Of a stretch of 64,000 bases of DNA, positions 42,653 through 51,328 are shown one piece after another. The stretch is from positions 1 through 64,000 of the forward strand of contig JARUHP010000021.1 in assembly GCA_030005635.1 (NCBI GenBank), read 5' to 3'. Within the stretch, counting starts at the first letter, position 1; each line of letters opens with the position of its first letter. The stretch is from Deltaproteobacteria bacterium IMCC39146. Its GTDB lineage: Bacteria; Desulfobacterota; Desulfuromonadia; Desulfuromonadales; BM103. Below the pieces are notes generated by a model, which saw nothing but the letters and a program-made list of their open reading frames with translations, did not search any database and was not told where the DNA came from. The position numbers and the translations under genes were made by a program.

Positions 42653-43921
42653 ATGGGTACTCTAGCATTCCGCAGTGTTCTCTTTTTCTTTCTTGTATTT
42701 ATATTCGCATCACTTTGCCACGCCACAGACGATCATCAAGTCAGGCGACTATGGCCACCCACACCCAACAAATATCAACTGGAGTTTGTCGGAGTTTTTA
42801 CTTCAGAAGCCGATCTTGGCATAAGCAACGGCAGCCAATTCATGGAGGCTGTTTTTGGTGAGAGCTGGCAGGAAAACCTCTCCAGGCCAACAAGCGTAGC
42901 CACAATAGAAGATAATACGGTGTTGGTTACAGAATGGGGAAGTGGAGACATCAAGGTTTTTGATTTTTCCCAGAAGAAGACCGGCAACCTCTTTAAAAGT
43001 CAATTCTCACTTTTCGAAAATCCTGTCGATATTGCCATCGATGATGAAAACAACATCCTGGTGGCAGACCAGAAAAAAGGCGTCATCACCGTTTTTGACC
43101 GCAACTTGGAGTCTATCGCCCTGATGGACGGAAATATCGAATTTGAAAAACTTGAAAAAATTGCCATAGACTCTGTCACCCAAACGATCTACGCCTCGGA
43201 TTCTGTTCTCAACAAGGTCTTTGCTTTTGACAGAAACGGCCAGCTGCTTTTTGAAATTGGCGCGGGCGAGAACTCTGAAGACAAATTAAAGTCCCCCCAT
43301 GGTCTGGCTATTAACCGTGAAGGCAACTTATATATCGCCGATACCGGCAACTCGAAAATCAAGATATTTGACAACGCCGGAAACTTTCTGAAAATTTTCA
43401 ATTTCAAGCAGGATAAGGATGATTCCGTCTTAAAAAAACCATGGGATCTAGCCTTCGACAGCCAGGGGAAGCTTCATATCATTGATCAGGGAAGTGCCGC
43501 CCTGGTCACGTTCGATCAGAACGGAGAGCTGCTTTTTGCTACCATGGCAAAAGAGCCGACCAATCATTCCATGGGTTTATATCGCCCCAATGATATTCAC
43601 ATCGACAGCAAGGACAGAATAATTATTACGGATGACCTGAACAATCGATTCAGCGTATGGCAGGTTCTGACAAAAGCCTATCTGGCAGAAAACCCTATTA
43701 CAGAAGATGACGTTGTAGCGCTAAACAACTATATAGAAAAGGGAAAATCTGATTTAGCCGAGCAGAGAAAAGCAAAGAAAGCAATCGCCCTAAATGATGA
43801 GCCAGGAAAGAAGGTCTTTAAGGAGAGTGAAAAGAAAGCAAAGAAAAAACAGAGAAAAGTCGTCTGCCCAAATTGCAATCAGGAATATGCTCTTGTTTTT
43901 ATCGGTCTGGGTGGCGAATAA
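42653..43921 (+). CDS. Secreted NHL-repeat protein
   Basis: 422 residues: signal peptide (cut near SLCHA), then about six NHL beta-propeller repeats (SPHGLAINREGNLYIADTGN is the clearest, near 217; others around VDIAIDDENNILVADQ and NDIHIDSKDRIIITDD), a lysine-rich helical segment, and a C-terminal CPNCNQEY pair. NHL propellers bind partners or ligands on the outside of the cell. The operon with a tetrahaem cytochrome and a GEMM leader suggests an extracellular electron-transfer complex. The AGGGGAACC before ATG overlaps the predicted pairing partner of the riboswitch. Confidence 0.85.
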   Translation: MGTLAFRSVLFFFLVFIFASLCHATDDHQVRRLWPPTPNKYQLEFVGVFTSEADLGISNGSQFMEAVFGESWQENLSRPTSVATIEDNTVLVTEWGSGDIKVFDFSQKKTGNLFKSQFSLFENPVDIAIDDENNILVADQKKGVITVFDRNLESIALMDGNIEFEKLEKIAIDSVTQTIYASDSVLNKVFAFDRNGQLLFEIGAGENSEDKLKSPHGLAINREGNLYIADTGNSKIKIFDNAGNFLKIFNFKQDKDDSVLKKPWDLAFDSQGKLHIIDQGSAALVTFDQNGELLFATMAKEPTNHSMGLYRPNDIHIDSKDRIIITDDLNNRFSVWQVLTKAYLAENPITEDDVVALNNYIEKGKSDLAEQRKAKKAIALNDEPGKKVFKESEKKAKKKQRKVVCPNCNQEYALVFIGLGGE

Positions 43922-43946
43922 GTTGAAAATTGTTCCCGGTAACAAG

Positions 43947-43969
43947 CCATATCCACCCTGAGGTGGATA
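43947..43969 (+). other. Intercistronic hairpin
   Basis: TATCCACC and GGTGGATA form a perfect stem with a CTGA loop between the NHL and cytochrome genes. No T run follows. It may protect the NHL mRNA from decay. Confidence 0.7.
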
Positions 43970-44047
43970 CGGAAAGTAACAATTGTCTAGTCGCAGAGAA
44001 TAACGAGTTGCCTGGTGTAAGGGTTGAGTCCGCCACAGGAGGTCAGT

Positions 44048-44623
44048 ATGCTTAAAAGGACCTTTTCATTAACAATAGGGGCCATTCTCGTCATCGTGTG
44101 TCTTATCAAGACGGGCACGACCATTTCAGAAGCAGCCTCCACGGCAGAGCCCCCGCTTTCGCCCCCCGAACCTTCAAGCATTCATCAAAAAGCATCAACC
44201 TGCTGGGAAAATTTCGAAGAGCAGTTCGAAGATGAACCCCATGACTGCCAGAACGTTTGTGATACCTGCCACACAGTTGCAACGGTCATCGGGGGTAAGG
44301 ACAACCCTGAGGCATATACAACTGACACGATATTCCCTGAAGCCCTAGACGTGACGGTCAACTGGAACACAATTGGCTTGCTTCAACGAACATGCACTAC
44401 ATGCCATACTGACATAACAGAGGCCGAGGCAGGTTCAAACCATGAAATTTTCGTAGAATATAACACGGGTGATTGGGAACAGAGTTTCAAGGAGACCAGC
44501 CTGAAACTTTTTGATAAATATATACTATGCACAACCTGTCATAGTCCGCATCGTGAAGAAATCGCTCTTTTGAGGATTTCAAATCAGGGGTCAACACTGT
44601 GCCTGGACTGTCACAGTACGTGA
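44048..44623 (+). CDS. Tetrahaem c-type cytochrome
   Basis: 191 residues from ATG 44048, 7 bases after AGGAGG. Signal/anchor segment (LTIGAILVIVCLIKTG), then CXXCH sites CDTCH, CTTCH, CTTCH and CLDCH. The last two lie in ILCTTCHSPHRE and TLCLDCHST, typical of doubled CXXCH cytochromes. It is exported and should act in electron transfer. It follows the NHL gene by 126 bp and shares the GEMM-2 leader, matching the known habit of cyclic-dinucleotide control of cytochromes in Geobacter. Confidence 0.88.
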   Translation: MLKRTFSLTIGAILVIVCLIKTGTTISEAASTAEPPLSPPEPSSIHQKASTCWENFEEQFEDEPHDCQNVCDTCHTVATVIGGKDNPEAYTTDTIFPEALDVTVNWNTIGLLQRTCTTCHTDITEAEAGSNHEIFVEYNTGDWEQSFKETSLKLFDKYILCTTCHSPHREEIALLRISNQGSTLCLDCHST

Positions 44624-44773
44624 TTTTTAAGCATTAAATGCCGGGTTCCGTTCCTCGAAGCTTTCATAGAGACATGTCATCTGTTTTTACGAACTCAACC
44701 ACTATGCACTGAAAGTGCATAGGTTCCGACACGACTGAAAGTCCCTTAAAAACAGTTGACTGCAATAAACCAG

Positions 44774-44848
44774 GCACTAAGATCACCAAGGAAGACTATT
44801 AACATCAGGTTGGCATCCTTAGTGTCCTTGGTGCCTTAGTGGTGCGGG
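44774..44848. repeat. Inverted repeat with roughly 10-base internal period
   Basis: GGCACTAAGATCACCAAGG on the left is mirrored by CCTTGGTGCCTTAGTG on the right. It lies immediately beyond the orphan GEMM aptamer (on the minus strand). Confidence 0.7.
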
Positions 44849-44861
44849 CTCGCGTGGTTCC

Positions 44862-44955
44862 TGCTTCGGCAACCCAACTTTTCTGTAACAAGAACTGTCT
44901 CAGGACCGGAGGCTTTGCGTCCCACCCTTTCGGATGGTTTGCCCTTGTCGGCTTG
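44862..44955 (-). promoter_or_regulatory. Orphan GEMM-I aptamer (aptamer 4), minus strand
   Basis: The minus strand reads GACAAGGGCAAACC, then GGGTGGGACGCAAAGCCTCC and GGTCCTGAG, then TTGGGTTGCCGAAG. It matches the Vibrio Vc2 aptamer almost base for base, including G before CAAACC. No gene follows on the minus strand for more than 2 kb. Transcription would run antisense into the tetrahaem cytochrome gene (44048-44623). A GGAGAGTC/GACTCTCC hairpin lies just upstream. Confidence 0.85.
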
Positions 44956-45093
44956 GTCATAAAGGAGAGTCACAACACTTTCGGACGACTCTCCATTAAT
45001 ATTTTGGATTCTGGAGCGATTCTAAAACAGACATCTCAAAAATCTCTCACATCTTCTCAGCGGGAGTTCAATCCCGGGGCGGACAATGTTCTT

Positions 45094-45816
45094 TCAAGGA
45101 AATGGTAAAGTTCCAGATTGACGTAAAAAAACGATCAAGGCCCCACTACCACCGTAACGTTGCGGCGCGATCCCCCATTCCAGAACAAGTTCCCTCTGAG
45201 ACTCCAGTAACCTTTCCATAGCATTGCGCAGCACCGGGCCATCGCTTGAATGCAACCCTTTGCCAGTGATGACAAGAACGGTCCGGTATCCCTGGTAGAG
45301 AGCATCCTGCAGAAAAAATCGAAGCTTTGTGGAAGCCTCATCAACGATCAGCCCATGTAGGTCAAGCTCGGCTTCAGGCTTTAGCTGCCCACGTTCAACC
45401 TGCTTCATACGACAAGGGATCGCCTTCTTGTCAGACTCGTCCTCTGGCCACTCATCGACAAAGGTCTTTTCCATGGACCCCAAGGCCTCAAGAAAGGCCT
45501 CCTTATCACGCTCCTCCGTGGAATCCGTAGACAGAACGGTAGGTTGTACAGGGCTACCCTGCTTCGGCGCAGGCGCATCCATGGTTTTCCCTGGTAGCGG
45601 CTTAACCCCGAGGAAGTCCATCTCATCAGCAAAAGAGACTCCACTATTTGAAGGCGCAGCTGTTTCCCCGGTTACACTGCTTTTCCGGTCATCCACACTT
45701 TTTGACAAAGCAGGCGGCTCCTTGAACGCAGACAGCCCCTTCAAATTCTTGAAGGGGCTGCTAGAAAATTCTTTCGGTGTCGAGTGCTTCTGCTTCGTCG
45801 ACTTTTTCTTGGCCAT
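45094..45816 (-). CDS. Smr-domain protein
   Basis: 240 residues. The first ~145 are polar, lysine- and serine-rich and likely disordered. The C-terminal Smr domain has AELDLHGLIVDEA near 150 and VLVITGKGLHSSDG near 182, the two signature motifs of the MutS2/SmrB nuclease domain. The middle segment CRMKQVERGQLKPEAELDLHG matches SmrA/B proteins. It probably cleaves RNA or DNA. It is the first gene downstream of the TPR-like membrane protein (38 bp). Confidence 0.85.
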   Translation of the reverse strand: MAKKKSTKQKHSTPKEFSSSPFKNLKGLSAFKEPPALSKSVDDRKSSVTGETAAPSNSGVSFADEMDFLGVKPLPGKTMDAPAPKQGSPVQPTVLSTDSTEERDKEAFLEALGSMEKTFVDEWPEDESDKKAIPCRMKQVERGQLKPEAELDLHGLIVDEASTKLRFFLQDALYQGYRTVLVITGKGLHSSDGPVLRNAMERLLESQRELVLEWGIAPQRYGGSGALIVFLRQSGTLPFP

Positions 45817-45854
45817 GGTTATAACCTTGATTTAAGAGTCACACGGCGACGCCG

Positions 45855-46583
45855 TTATCTTCTGACTATTTTGCGTCGACCCTGCATGGCCTTGGTCTGC
45901 TTACGAATCATGGCGCCCTGCTTCTCCAGCTGGAACTGCAACCAGAGGTCACCGTAGCCCTGCATCTTCATCTTGCCACCGGACTTGAGAGCTTCCAAGT
46001 TGGAGCTCATCAGCTCATCACCGCCAACCTTTTTCAAGCCCTTTTCCAAAACACTGACAGCCTTGTTGCGATCGCCTATCTTGTCGAGGCAGAAGGCGTA
46101 GAGACTCCAGAGCAACGGCTCCTTGCGAGTACCGGCGACGGTCTTGTCAAAAGTCGCGATCATTTTCTTCGGCTGGTTACGCTTCATCTGGATAATTGCC
46201 AGCATTGCCATGGCAACCCAGTGACGCACAAAGCCCTTCTCAAGATAATCGTAAGCCTTACTGAAATCACGACGCAGATAATAAACCATGCCGATTTGGG
46301 CGTTCATCTGCTTGTCGATGAAGAACTGCCACCATTGGTACTTCTTCTTTATACCTTCAAGCTTATGAACCGCCGCTTCCGGACGATTGGCCATGATGTC
46401 TTTCTGCACCACCTCCATGGAATCGCCAACGGCCTTCATAACCTGCTTGAGTATAAGCACGTAGATAAGAGTAAACCCAGCCAAAGCAGTAATCGCGGAA
46501 ATAGCGGGATGCAGGCTGGTGGTGAAATACAGGGCGGCGCCGAGCGCGGAACCGGTCACTAATGCAATAAGTACAGACAGCAT
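45855..46583 (-). CDS. Membrane protein with TPR-like repeats
   Basis: 242 residues: two membrane helices at the N-terminus (LSVLIALVTGSALGAALYFTT and ISAITALAGFTLIYVLIL), then helical pairs resembling TPRs (AQIGMVYYLRRDFSKAYDYLEKG, WSLYAFCLDKIGDRNKAVSVL) and a basic C-terminal helix. I do not recognise a named family. It is likely an inner-membrane protein with cytoplasmic repeats, in an operon with the Smr protein. Confidence 0.7.
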   Translation of the reverse strand: MLSVLIALVTGSALGAALYFTTSLHPAISAITALAGFTLIYVLILKQVMKAVGDSMEVVQKDIMANRPEAAVHKLEGIKKKYQWWQFFIDKQMNAQIGMVYYLRRDFSKAYDYLEKGFVRHWVAMAMLAIIQMKRNQPKKMIATFDKTVAGTRKEPLLWSLYAFCLDKIGDRNKAVSVLEKGLKKVGGDELMSSNLEALKSGGKMKMQGYGDLWLQFQLEKQGAMIRKQTKAMQGRRKIVRR

Positions 46584-46798
46584 GAAAACAAAGTCCTTTC
46601 GAGTGGTTTAGAGCGACGTATACTATCAGCCTGCATCGAGGTTGTCAAAGCAAACTACGACATTAAAAGAGGCGCGTGACGTGTCGCGAGCGGTGTGAAA
46701 AATCTTTTATAAATTCTGGCTATCTACTTCACTCCAGCAAGGTAATGGCTTATTCGCAGCGGACCATGGCCGAGATCAGAAGTTGCAACCGGAAAAGA

Positions 46799-46935
46799 AC
46801 ACGACCTGCCTCACGCCCGTTCGCTTTGCTCACTTGAGACGCAGAGGTCGCAGAGTAAAAAAAGCCAAAAAATTAAGAATAACGACTCTTCCTCTGCGAT
46901 TTCTGCGCCTCAGCGTGAGTCAGGTTTTTCTTTTG
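46799..46935. repeat. Long inverted repeat, CGCAGAGGTCGCAGAG type
   Basis: The left arm CCTGCCTCACGC ... ACGCAGAGGTCGCAGAG matches in inverse the right arm CTCTGCGATTTCTGCGCCTC ... GCGTGAGTCAGG, leaving a loop of about 35 bases. It fills most of the 399-base gap 46584-46982. Confidence 0.7.
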
Positions 46936-46982
46936 CCCCGCCGCGCGCTACACGCCACTCGCCACGGAAAAACCTGAAGCTT

Positions 46983-47747
46983 TCAAGACAACAGTTCTGG
47001 ATGTGTAACGATGCGGTTGATACCAAGAGTTGAGAGGTCCTTTGGCAAGGTTATATTGTGCAGAAATTGCGTATTGCCATCCTGGTAAAGCAGAGGTTCT
47101 GTCTCCTCTGTTTTCAGAGTAAAGACTTCTCCGCAAGGAGCAGCACAGGGGCCAAATTTCGGGGAGGTGCGAAATGGACAGTTACGACTCGAAGTGACCA
47201 TGGCATAAGGAAGATGCAACGAACCTTCGAGAGGCTCAGGAAGAGGCGCAAGCCCCTGCAGGAGGTTGTCCTGTTCAATACGCGTGACCCCTTTCTCGAC
47301 AAGCAGTGCCACGGCGTCGCGATTATGCCAGGACCCGCAACGGAAGTACTCAGACTGCTCGTCACCCAGGTTCATATCGAGGAGACGTGGCCCACGCTTC
47401 TGGCCTGAGAGCGTTCGACCCAGGATCACCGTCAGGTCATCGCGTACAGAACGTACCAGCTCGAGAGCTCCCCAGTCAGAGATCAGGATCTCATCACCGG
47501 CAGTCAGCTCCGGCAGGACGGCTTTAAAAAAGCTGTCGAGCTGCTGCCGTTCTGCCTCGCCGAGAACCGGCGTCACCAGGGTATAGGCCCAATCGACCCG
47601 ACGAGCCCAGGCTCTGGAAGCCAAGGTGTTTTCGATAGAGGGTAGACGCCAGAAGCAGAACTCGGCGCCATAATAGAGACGGGAAAACCCTGCTGGTGGT
47701 TCCCCGGGAAGATCCTTCAGGAAAGCGGCTTGTTCAAGCTCAGCCAC
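46983..47747 (-). CDS. Peptidase U32-like protein
   Basis: 254 residues from GTG 47747, which lies inside the end of the transglycosylase gene (8-base overlap). The order of HLPYAMVTSSRNCPF, CAAPCGEVF and LYQDGNTQFLHN near the C-terminus resembles the cysteine region of U32-type proteins such as UbiU/UbiV and collagenase-like proteases, in which four cysteines hold an Fe-S cluster. Here cysteines are at FRCGS, NCPF and CAAPC. The barrel itself is weakly matched, so the assignment is tentative. Confidence 0.5.
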   Translation of the reverse strand: MAELEQAAFLKDLPGEPPAGFSRLYYGAEFCFWRLPSIENTLASRAWARRVDWAYTLVTPVLGEAERQQLDSFFKAVLPELTAGDEILISDWGALELVRSVRDDLTVILGRTLSGQKRGPRLLDMNLGDEQSEYFRCGSWHNRDAVALLVEKGVTRIEQDNLLQGLAPLPEPLEGSLHLPYAMVTSSRNCPFRTSPKFGPCAAPCGEVFTLKTEETEPLLYQDGNTQFLHNITLPKDLSTLGINRIVTHPELLS

Positions 47748-49446
47748 GGTTGCTGCTCACGTGCAGGGTCAGACTCTCACCTGGCTGCAGCACATGGTTT
47801 TCCGCAAGGTTATTCCAGCTGCGGATCTGGCCTGTGCCAACCGCAAATTCACGGCCGATAGCCCAGAGCGTATCTCCGGAGCGTACCGTGTAGACCATCT
47901 TGGTTACTGGCCCACTGGTCTTTTTAACCTTCGCAGTTCGTTTTTCAGAAGTCTTTTTCGAGGAGACAATCAGCCTTTGTCCAGGTCGAATCGTATTACT
48001 CCAACCCAGCTTGTTCCAGACACGCAGTTGCTTCTCCGTAACGTTGAATTTGCGGGAGATTTTCCAGAGAGAATCGCCGGAGCGCACCGAGTAACGTGAA
48101 AGTCGTGAGCGCTTGTAATCATCCTTAAGTTCAGCGAGCGGCTTCGAACCGTTTGAATCAGGATTGAGCGGAACAATCAGGTTGGCACCAATCTGAATAG
48201 TCCGCGAGTTCTTGATACTGTTAAGACGTTTGATATCTGTGACACGCACCCCATAGCGATGTGACAGGGCCAGCAGAGTATCGCCCGACTTGACCTTGTG
48301 ACGCACATAATTGGCTCGCTCACGTTTGGGAAGCTGCGCGTATTTCTCAGCGAAGAGGGGTTGTGAACCAACCGGCAGACGAACGTCAAAGCCTTTGGCT
48401 GCAGGCGGGGTACACCAACGTTTCAACTCCGGATTGAGTTTTTTAATCGAGGCATAGTCAGAACCACTCAAACGCGCAAGCACTTCCAGGTCAGTGCTAC
48501 TGGACAGGGCCACCGTCTCGTAAGCAATAGGCTCCTGGTATTTGATGTCAGTAAAGCCATATTTCTCGGGCTGCTTGGCGATCAGGATGACGGCAAGCAG
48601 CTTTGGTAGATAGTTTTTGGTTTCAGCTTTCAGATACTTGCCACGGCTGATCTCCCAGAAATCCCTGGTTTTATACCTTTTGACGGCCTGACGCAATTTA
48701 CCGGGGCCAGCGTTATAGGAAGGAACAGCGAGGTACCAGTCGCCATCGAAGCTCGTGTACAGATCGCCTAGAAAGTGGGCTGCTGCGCGCGTGGCTTTCT
48801 CCGGGTCACGGCGCTCGTCGTGCCACCAATCATTCTTCAGACCATAGCGACGACCGGTGCTTTCGATAAATTGCCAGGGGCCCACGGCATGAGCCCAACT
48901 GTAAGCCTTGTCGTTGAAGCCCGACTCAACCATAGCCAGATAAGCAAGGTCCTGTGGTAAGCCAGCTTCAGCAAAGATTTCACGCATCATCGGCAAGTAA
49001 CGACCGGAACGCTCCAACCAGATCCTGAAGGTTTTTCTCGCACGACCCGTGTAGTAGTCAACGTAATAGCGGACCTTTTCATTTTCCACGATGGGGAAAT
49101 CGTAGACCGGTTCCTGAATGGCCAGAGTTTTCCCCGGATCCTCCGGCGGGTTCTGATCGACTCCTTGCAAAAGCTGGTTGTCAGCCAGGGTCTCCGCATC
49201 AAGAGGCTCAACCTGTTCGGCGAGGGTCTCTTCGACCACCTCTTCAAACAGCGAGTCTGCGAGCAACTCGTTATCGCTTGGAACAACTGTTTCATCCGCA
49301 GGGGCAACAGGTTCTGCCTCCTCAAGCCTGGGCTGAGGAGAAATCTCTTCAGGAGAATCAGAAGAAAAGAAGGGGATATTGGTTGAGAAACAACCTGCCA
49401 GGGCAAGCCCTGCCAGGAGATAGATAATTACTTTAAAAAACCGCAT
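47740..49446 (-). CDS. mltD: Lytic transglycosylase MltD with three LysM domains
   Basis: 568 residues: lipoprotein signal (lipobox LAGC), acidic linker, SLT domain (about 130-290) with catalytic glutamate in YLAMVESGFNDKAYSWAHAVGPWQFI, then LysM repeats near 385, 455 and 515 (VKSGDTLLALSHRYGV, VRSGDSLWKISRKFNV, VRSGDTLWAIGREFAV). It cleaves glycan strands of peptidoglycan in the periplasm. ATG 49446 follows GGAGGT. The U32-like gene starts within its last codons. Confidence 0.93.
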   Translation of the reverse strand: MRFFKVIIYLLAGLALAGCFSTNIPFFSSDSPEEISPQPRLEEAEPVAPADETVVPSDNELLADSLFEEVVEETLAEQVEPLDAETLADNQLLQGVDQNPPEDPGKTLAIQEPVYDFPIVENEKVRYYVDYYTGRARKTFRIWLERSGRYLPMMREIFAEAGLPQDLAYLAMVESGFNDKAYSWAHAVGPWQFIESTGRRYGLKNDWWHDERRDPEKATRAAAHFLGDLYTSFDGDWYLAVPSYNAGPGKLRQAVKRYKTRDFWEISRGKYLKAETKNYLPKLLAVILIAKQPEKYGFTDIKYQEPIAYETVALSSSTDLEVLARLSGSDYASIKKLNPELKRWCTPPAAKGFDVRLPVGSQPLFAEKYAQLPKRERANYVRHKVKSGDTLLALSHRYGVRVTDIKRLNSIKNSRTIQIGANLIVPLNPDSNGSKPLAELKDDYKRSRLSRYSVRSGDSLWKISRKFNVTEKQLRVWNKLGWSNTIRPGQRLIVSSKKTSEKRTAKVKKTSGPVTKMVYTVRSGDTLWAIGREFAVGTGQIRSWNNLAENHVLQPGESLTLHVSSNRG

Positions 49447-49497
49447 TTATAAAACCTCCGAAAGCGGGCACAGGCTACACGAAAAACGCGCTAAGTG

Positions 49498-51135
49498 TCA
49501 AATACTGCGTAAGTCTTCGCCCCAACAGCGTTCTTCCATTTCCCGCAGCAGGTCAGCAAAAGTTTTTCTTCTTTGCGCACTCACGGCAATCGCTTCAAAA
49601 CGTCGACAGAGAGGGGATACCTCTTCATCGGGGATCAGGTCAATTTTATTAAAAACCAGGATTCTTGGTACTTCTTCCAGGTCGAGATCACTCAGGATGC
49701 GATCAACAGCGCGAATCTGTTCCTCAAAACGTGGATTTGAGATATCAACAACATGCAGCAGCAGGTGCGCATCGACCATTTCTTCGAGGGTTGCCTTGAA
49801 GGCACCCATCAAACTTTTGGGTAGCTGCCGGATAAACCCGACCGTGTCTGTGATAATCACTTCCCGATCCTCGGGAAAACGCAAACGACGGGTCGAGGTA
49901 TCCAGGGTGGCAAAGAGCAGGTCTTCGGTAAAGACCTCACTCTGAGTCAGGGCGTTGAGAAGAGTCGACTTACCGGCGTTTGTGTAGCCCACAATCGATA
50001 CTATCGGCACACCCTTCTTGATGCGTTTCTGGCGTCGCTGTAGCCGCCCCTTACTGAGGGAAGCGAGCTGCTTCTCCAGGCGGCTGATACGATCACGAAT
50101 CCGACGGCGATCAGTTTCCAGCTTGGTTTCACCAGGCCCACGACCACCGATACCGCCCATCAGGCGTGACATCTCCGTGCCCTTACCGGACAAACGCGGC
50201 AGGATATATTTGAGCTGAGCCAGCTCAACCTGAACCTTGCCATCCAGAGTGTGCGCCCTGCGGGCAAAGATATCCAGGATCAACTGGCTGCGGTCTATAA
50301 CCTTCAGGTCGGTCATGGCGGCAATCGTGCGTGCCTGTACGGGGGTGAGGTCCTGGTCGAACACCAGCAGAGTTGCGCCACGATGCAGGGCGCTGATGAC
50401 AACCTCTTTGAGCTTGCCCTCCCCCATCAGGGAGCGCGGGTTCATCTTGCGCGAACGCTGCATGATACGATCGAGGACAACCACATCAGCGGTACGGGCC
50501 AGCTCGGTCAGCTCGTCCAGAGCATCTTCCGCTTCGCGAAGCGGCGCCTGGGTCACAGAAAGCAGGATCGCCTTCTCCCGGGTATCTCCCAGGTCGAGGG
50601 ATTCCGAGCGTGAGCGCTCCAATTCTGCATCGAGAGCACGGATAAAAGATCCAAAATCAAGATCCAACGCATAGATCGAAGAGGCTTTCTGTAAAAGATG
50701 AATCTGCCCCTCTGGGTCGGGCGGGATCAGGTGTGCGTAATTGACGACACCGGGCAAACCATCATCGCCAACGGCGAGGCTGACCATCATGTCGAGACGC
50801 AACAGGGCCAGGTCGTTGAGGTCGTCCTGGGAGAGGGGCTCACCCTTGAGATGGGTGTGAATACAACGCAGGCCGCGCAAACCACTGCGCCCCATGCCGT
50901 AACCACTCAGATCCGGGATAACGATTTCGCGATCGTCGCCCAGCACGACATATTTGACTTCGCCGCTGCGATCGACAATCAGGCCGATCTGACGACGTAA
51001 TTCGCGCGACTGCTCGGTGAGATAGCGGGCAAGCTCCGGAGTGATCATCTCTCCAGCAGGCTGGCGTCGCTGGTAAATCCGCTCGAGCGCTTTGACCTGG
51101 CTTGATTTTAGTCCTGTGGTACTACCGTGAATCAT
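49498..51135 (-). CDS. hflX: Ribosome-associated GTPase HflX
   Basis: 545 residues. G1 GYTNAGKSTLLN, G3 DTVGFIRQLP and G4 VFNKID are intact, and the HflX-specific N-terminal domain with GGIGGRGPGETKLETDRRRI is present. It is about 100 residues longer than E. coli HflX: the first ~170 residues (a TGLKSSQVKALERIYQRR start and a domain with CIHTHLKG) are an extension found in some other bacteria. It splits stalled ribosomes or rescues them after stress. The start follows a weak GGA site. Confidence 0.93.
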   Translation of the reverse strand: MIHGSTTGLKSSQVKALERIYQRRQPAGEMITPELARYLTEQSRELRRQIGLIVDRSGEVKYVVLGDDREIVIPDLSGYGMGRSGLRGLRCIHTHLKGEPLSQDDLNDLALLRLDMMVSLAVGDDGLPGVVNYAHLIPPDPEGQIHLLQKASSIYALDLDFGSFIRALDAELERSRSESLDLGDTREKAILLSVTQAPLREAEDALDELTELARTADVVVLDRIMQRSRKMNPRSLMGEGKLKEVVISALHRGATLLVFDQDLTPVQARTIAAMTDLKVIDRSQLILDIFARRAHTLDGKVQVELAQLKYILPRLSGKGTEMSRLMGGIGGRGPGETKLETDRRRIRDRISRLEKQLASLSKGRLQRRQKRIKKGVPIVSIVGYTNAGKSTLLNALTQSEVFTEDLLFATLDTSTRRLRFPEDREVIITDTVGFIRQLPKSLMGAFKATLEEMVDAHLLLHVVDISNPRFEEQIRAVDRILSDLDLEEVPRILVFNKIDLIPDEEVSPLCRRFEAIAVSAQRRKTFADLLREMEERCWGEDLRSI

Positions 51136-51184
51136 GGAGGTTCCAGTTATCAGTGATTAGTTATCTGTATTATTTATCAGCTTT

Positions 51185-51215
51185 GGGACAGTCCCCTTAA
51201 CAGCGGGGACAGTCC
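51185..51215. repeat. REP-like palindrome (GGGACAGTCCCC pair)
   Basis: GGGACAGTCCCC and GGGGACAGTCCC are separated by seven bases, giving a nested palindrome. Sequences of this type are often associated with REP/RAYT elements. No transposase gene is nearby. Confidence 0.65.
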
Positions 51216-51274
51216 CAGTGGTGGGCGTTAGGGCTTTTTTAGTGCACAGTGCGTTCCACTATCCCGTCTTTTAC

Positions 51275-51304
51275 GCAAAAAAGACCCACAAGGGGCCTTT
51301 TTTG
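51275..51304 (-). terminator. Terminator of fabI
   Basis: On the minus strand AAAAAAGGCCCC and GGGTCTTTTTT pair with one mismatch and a short loop. It lies 25 bases after the fabI stop codon. Confidence 0.75.
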
Positions 51305-51328
51305 ATGCTCATATATGATGCGAAGAAA

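Noticed and set aside
45053-45085. GCGGGAGTTCAATCCCGGG looks like a tRNA T-arm.
   Set aside because: The stem and loop lengths do not fit a T-arm, and no acceptor, D or anticodon arm can be drawn on either strand.
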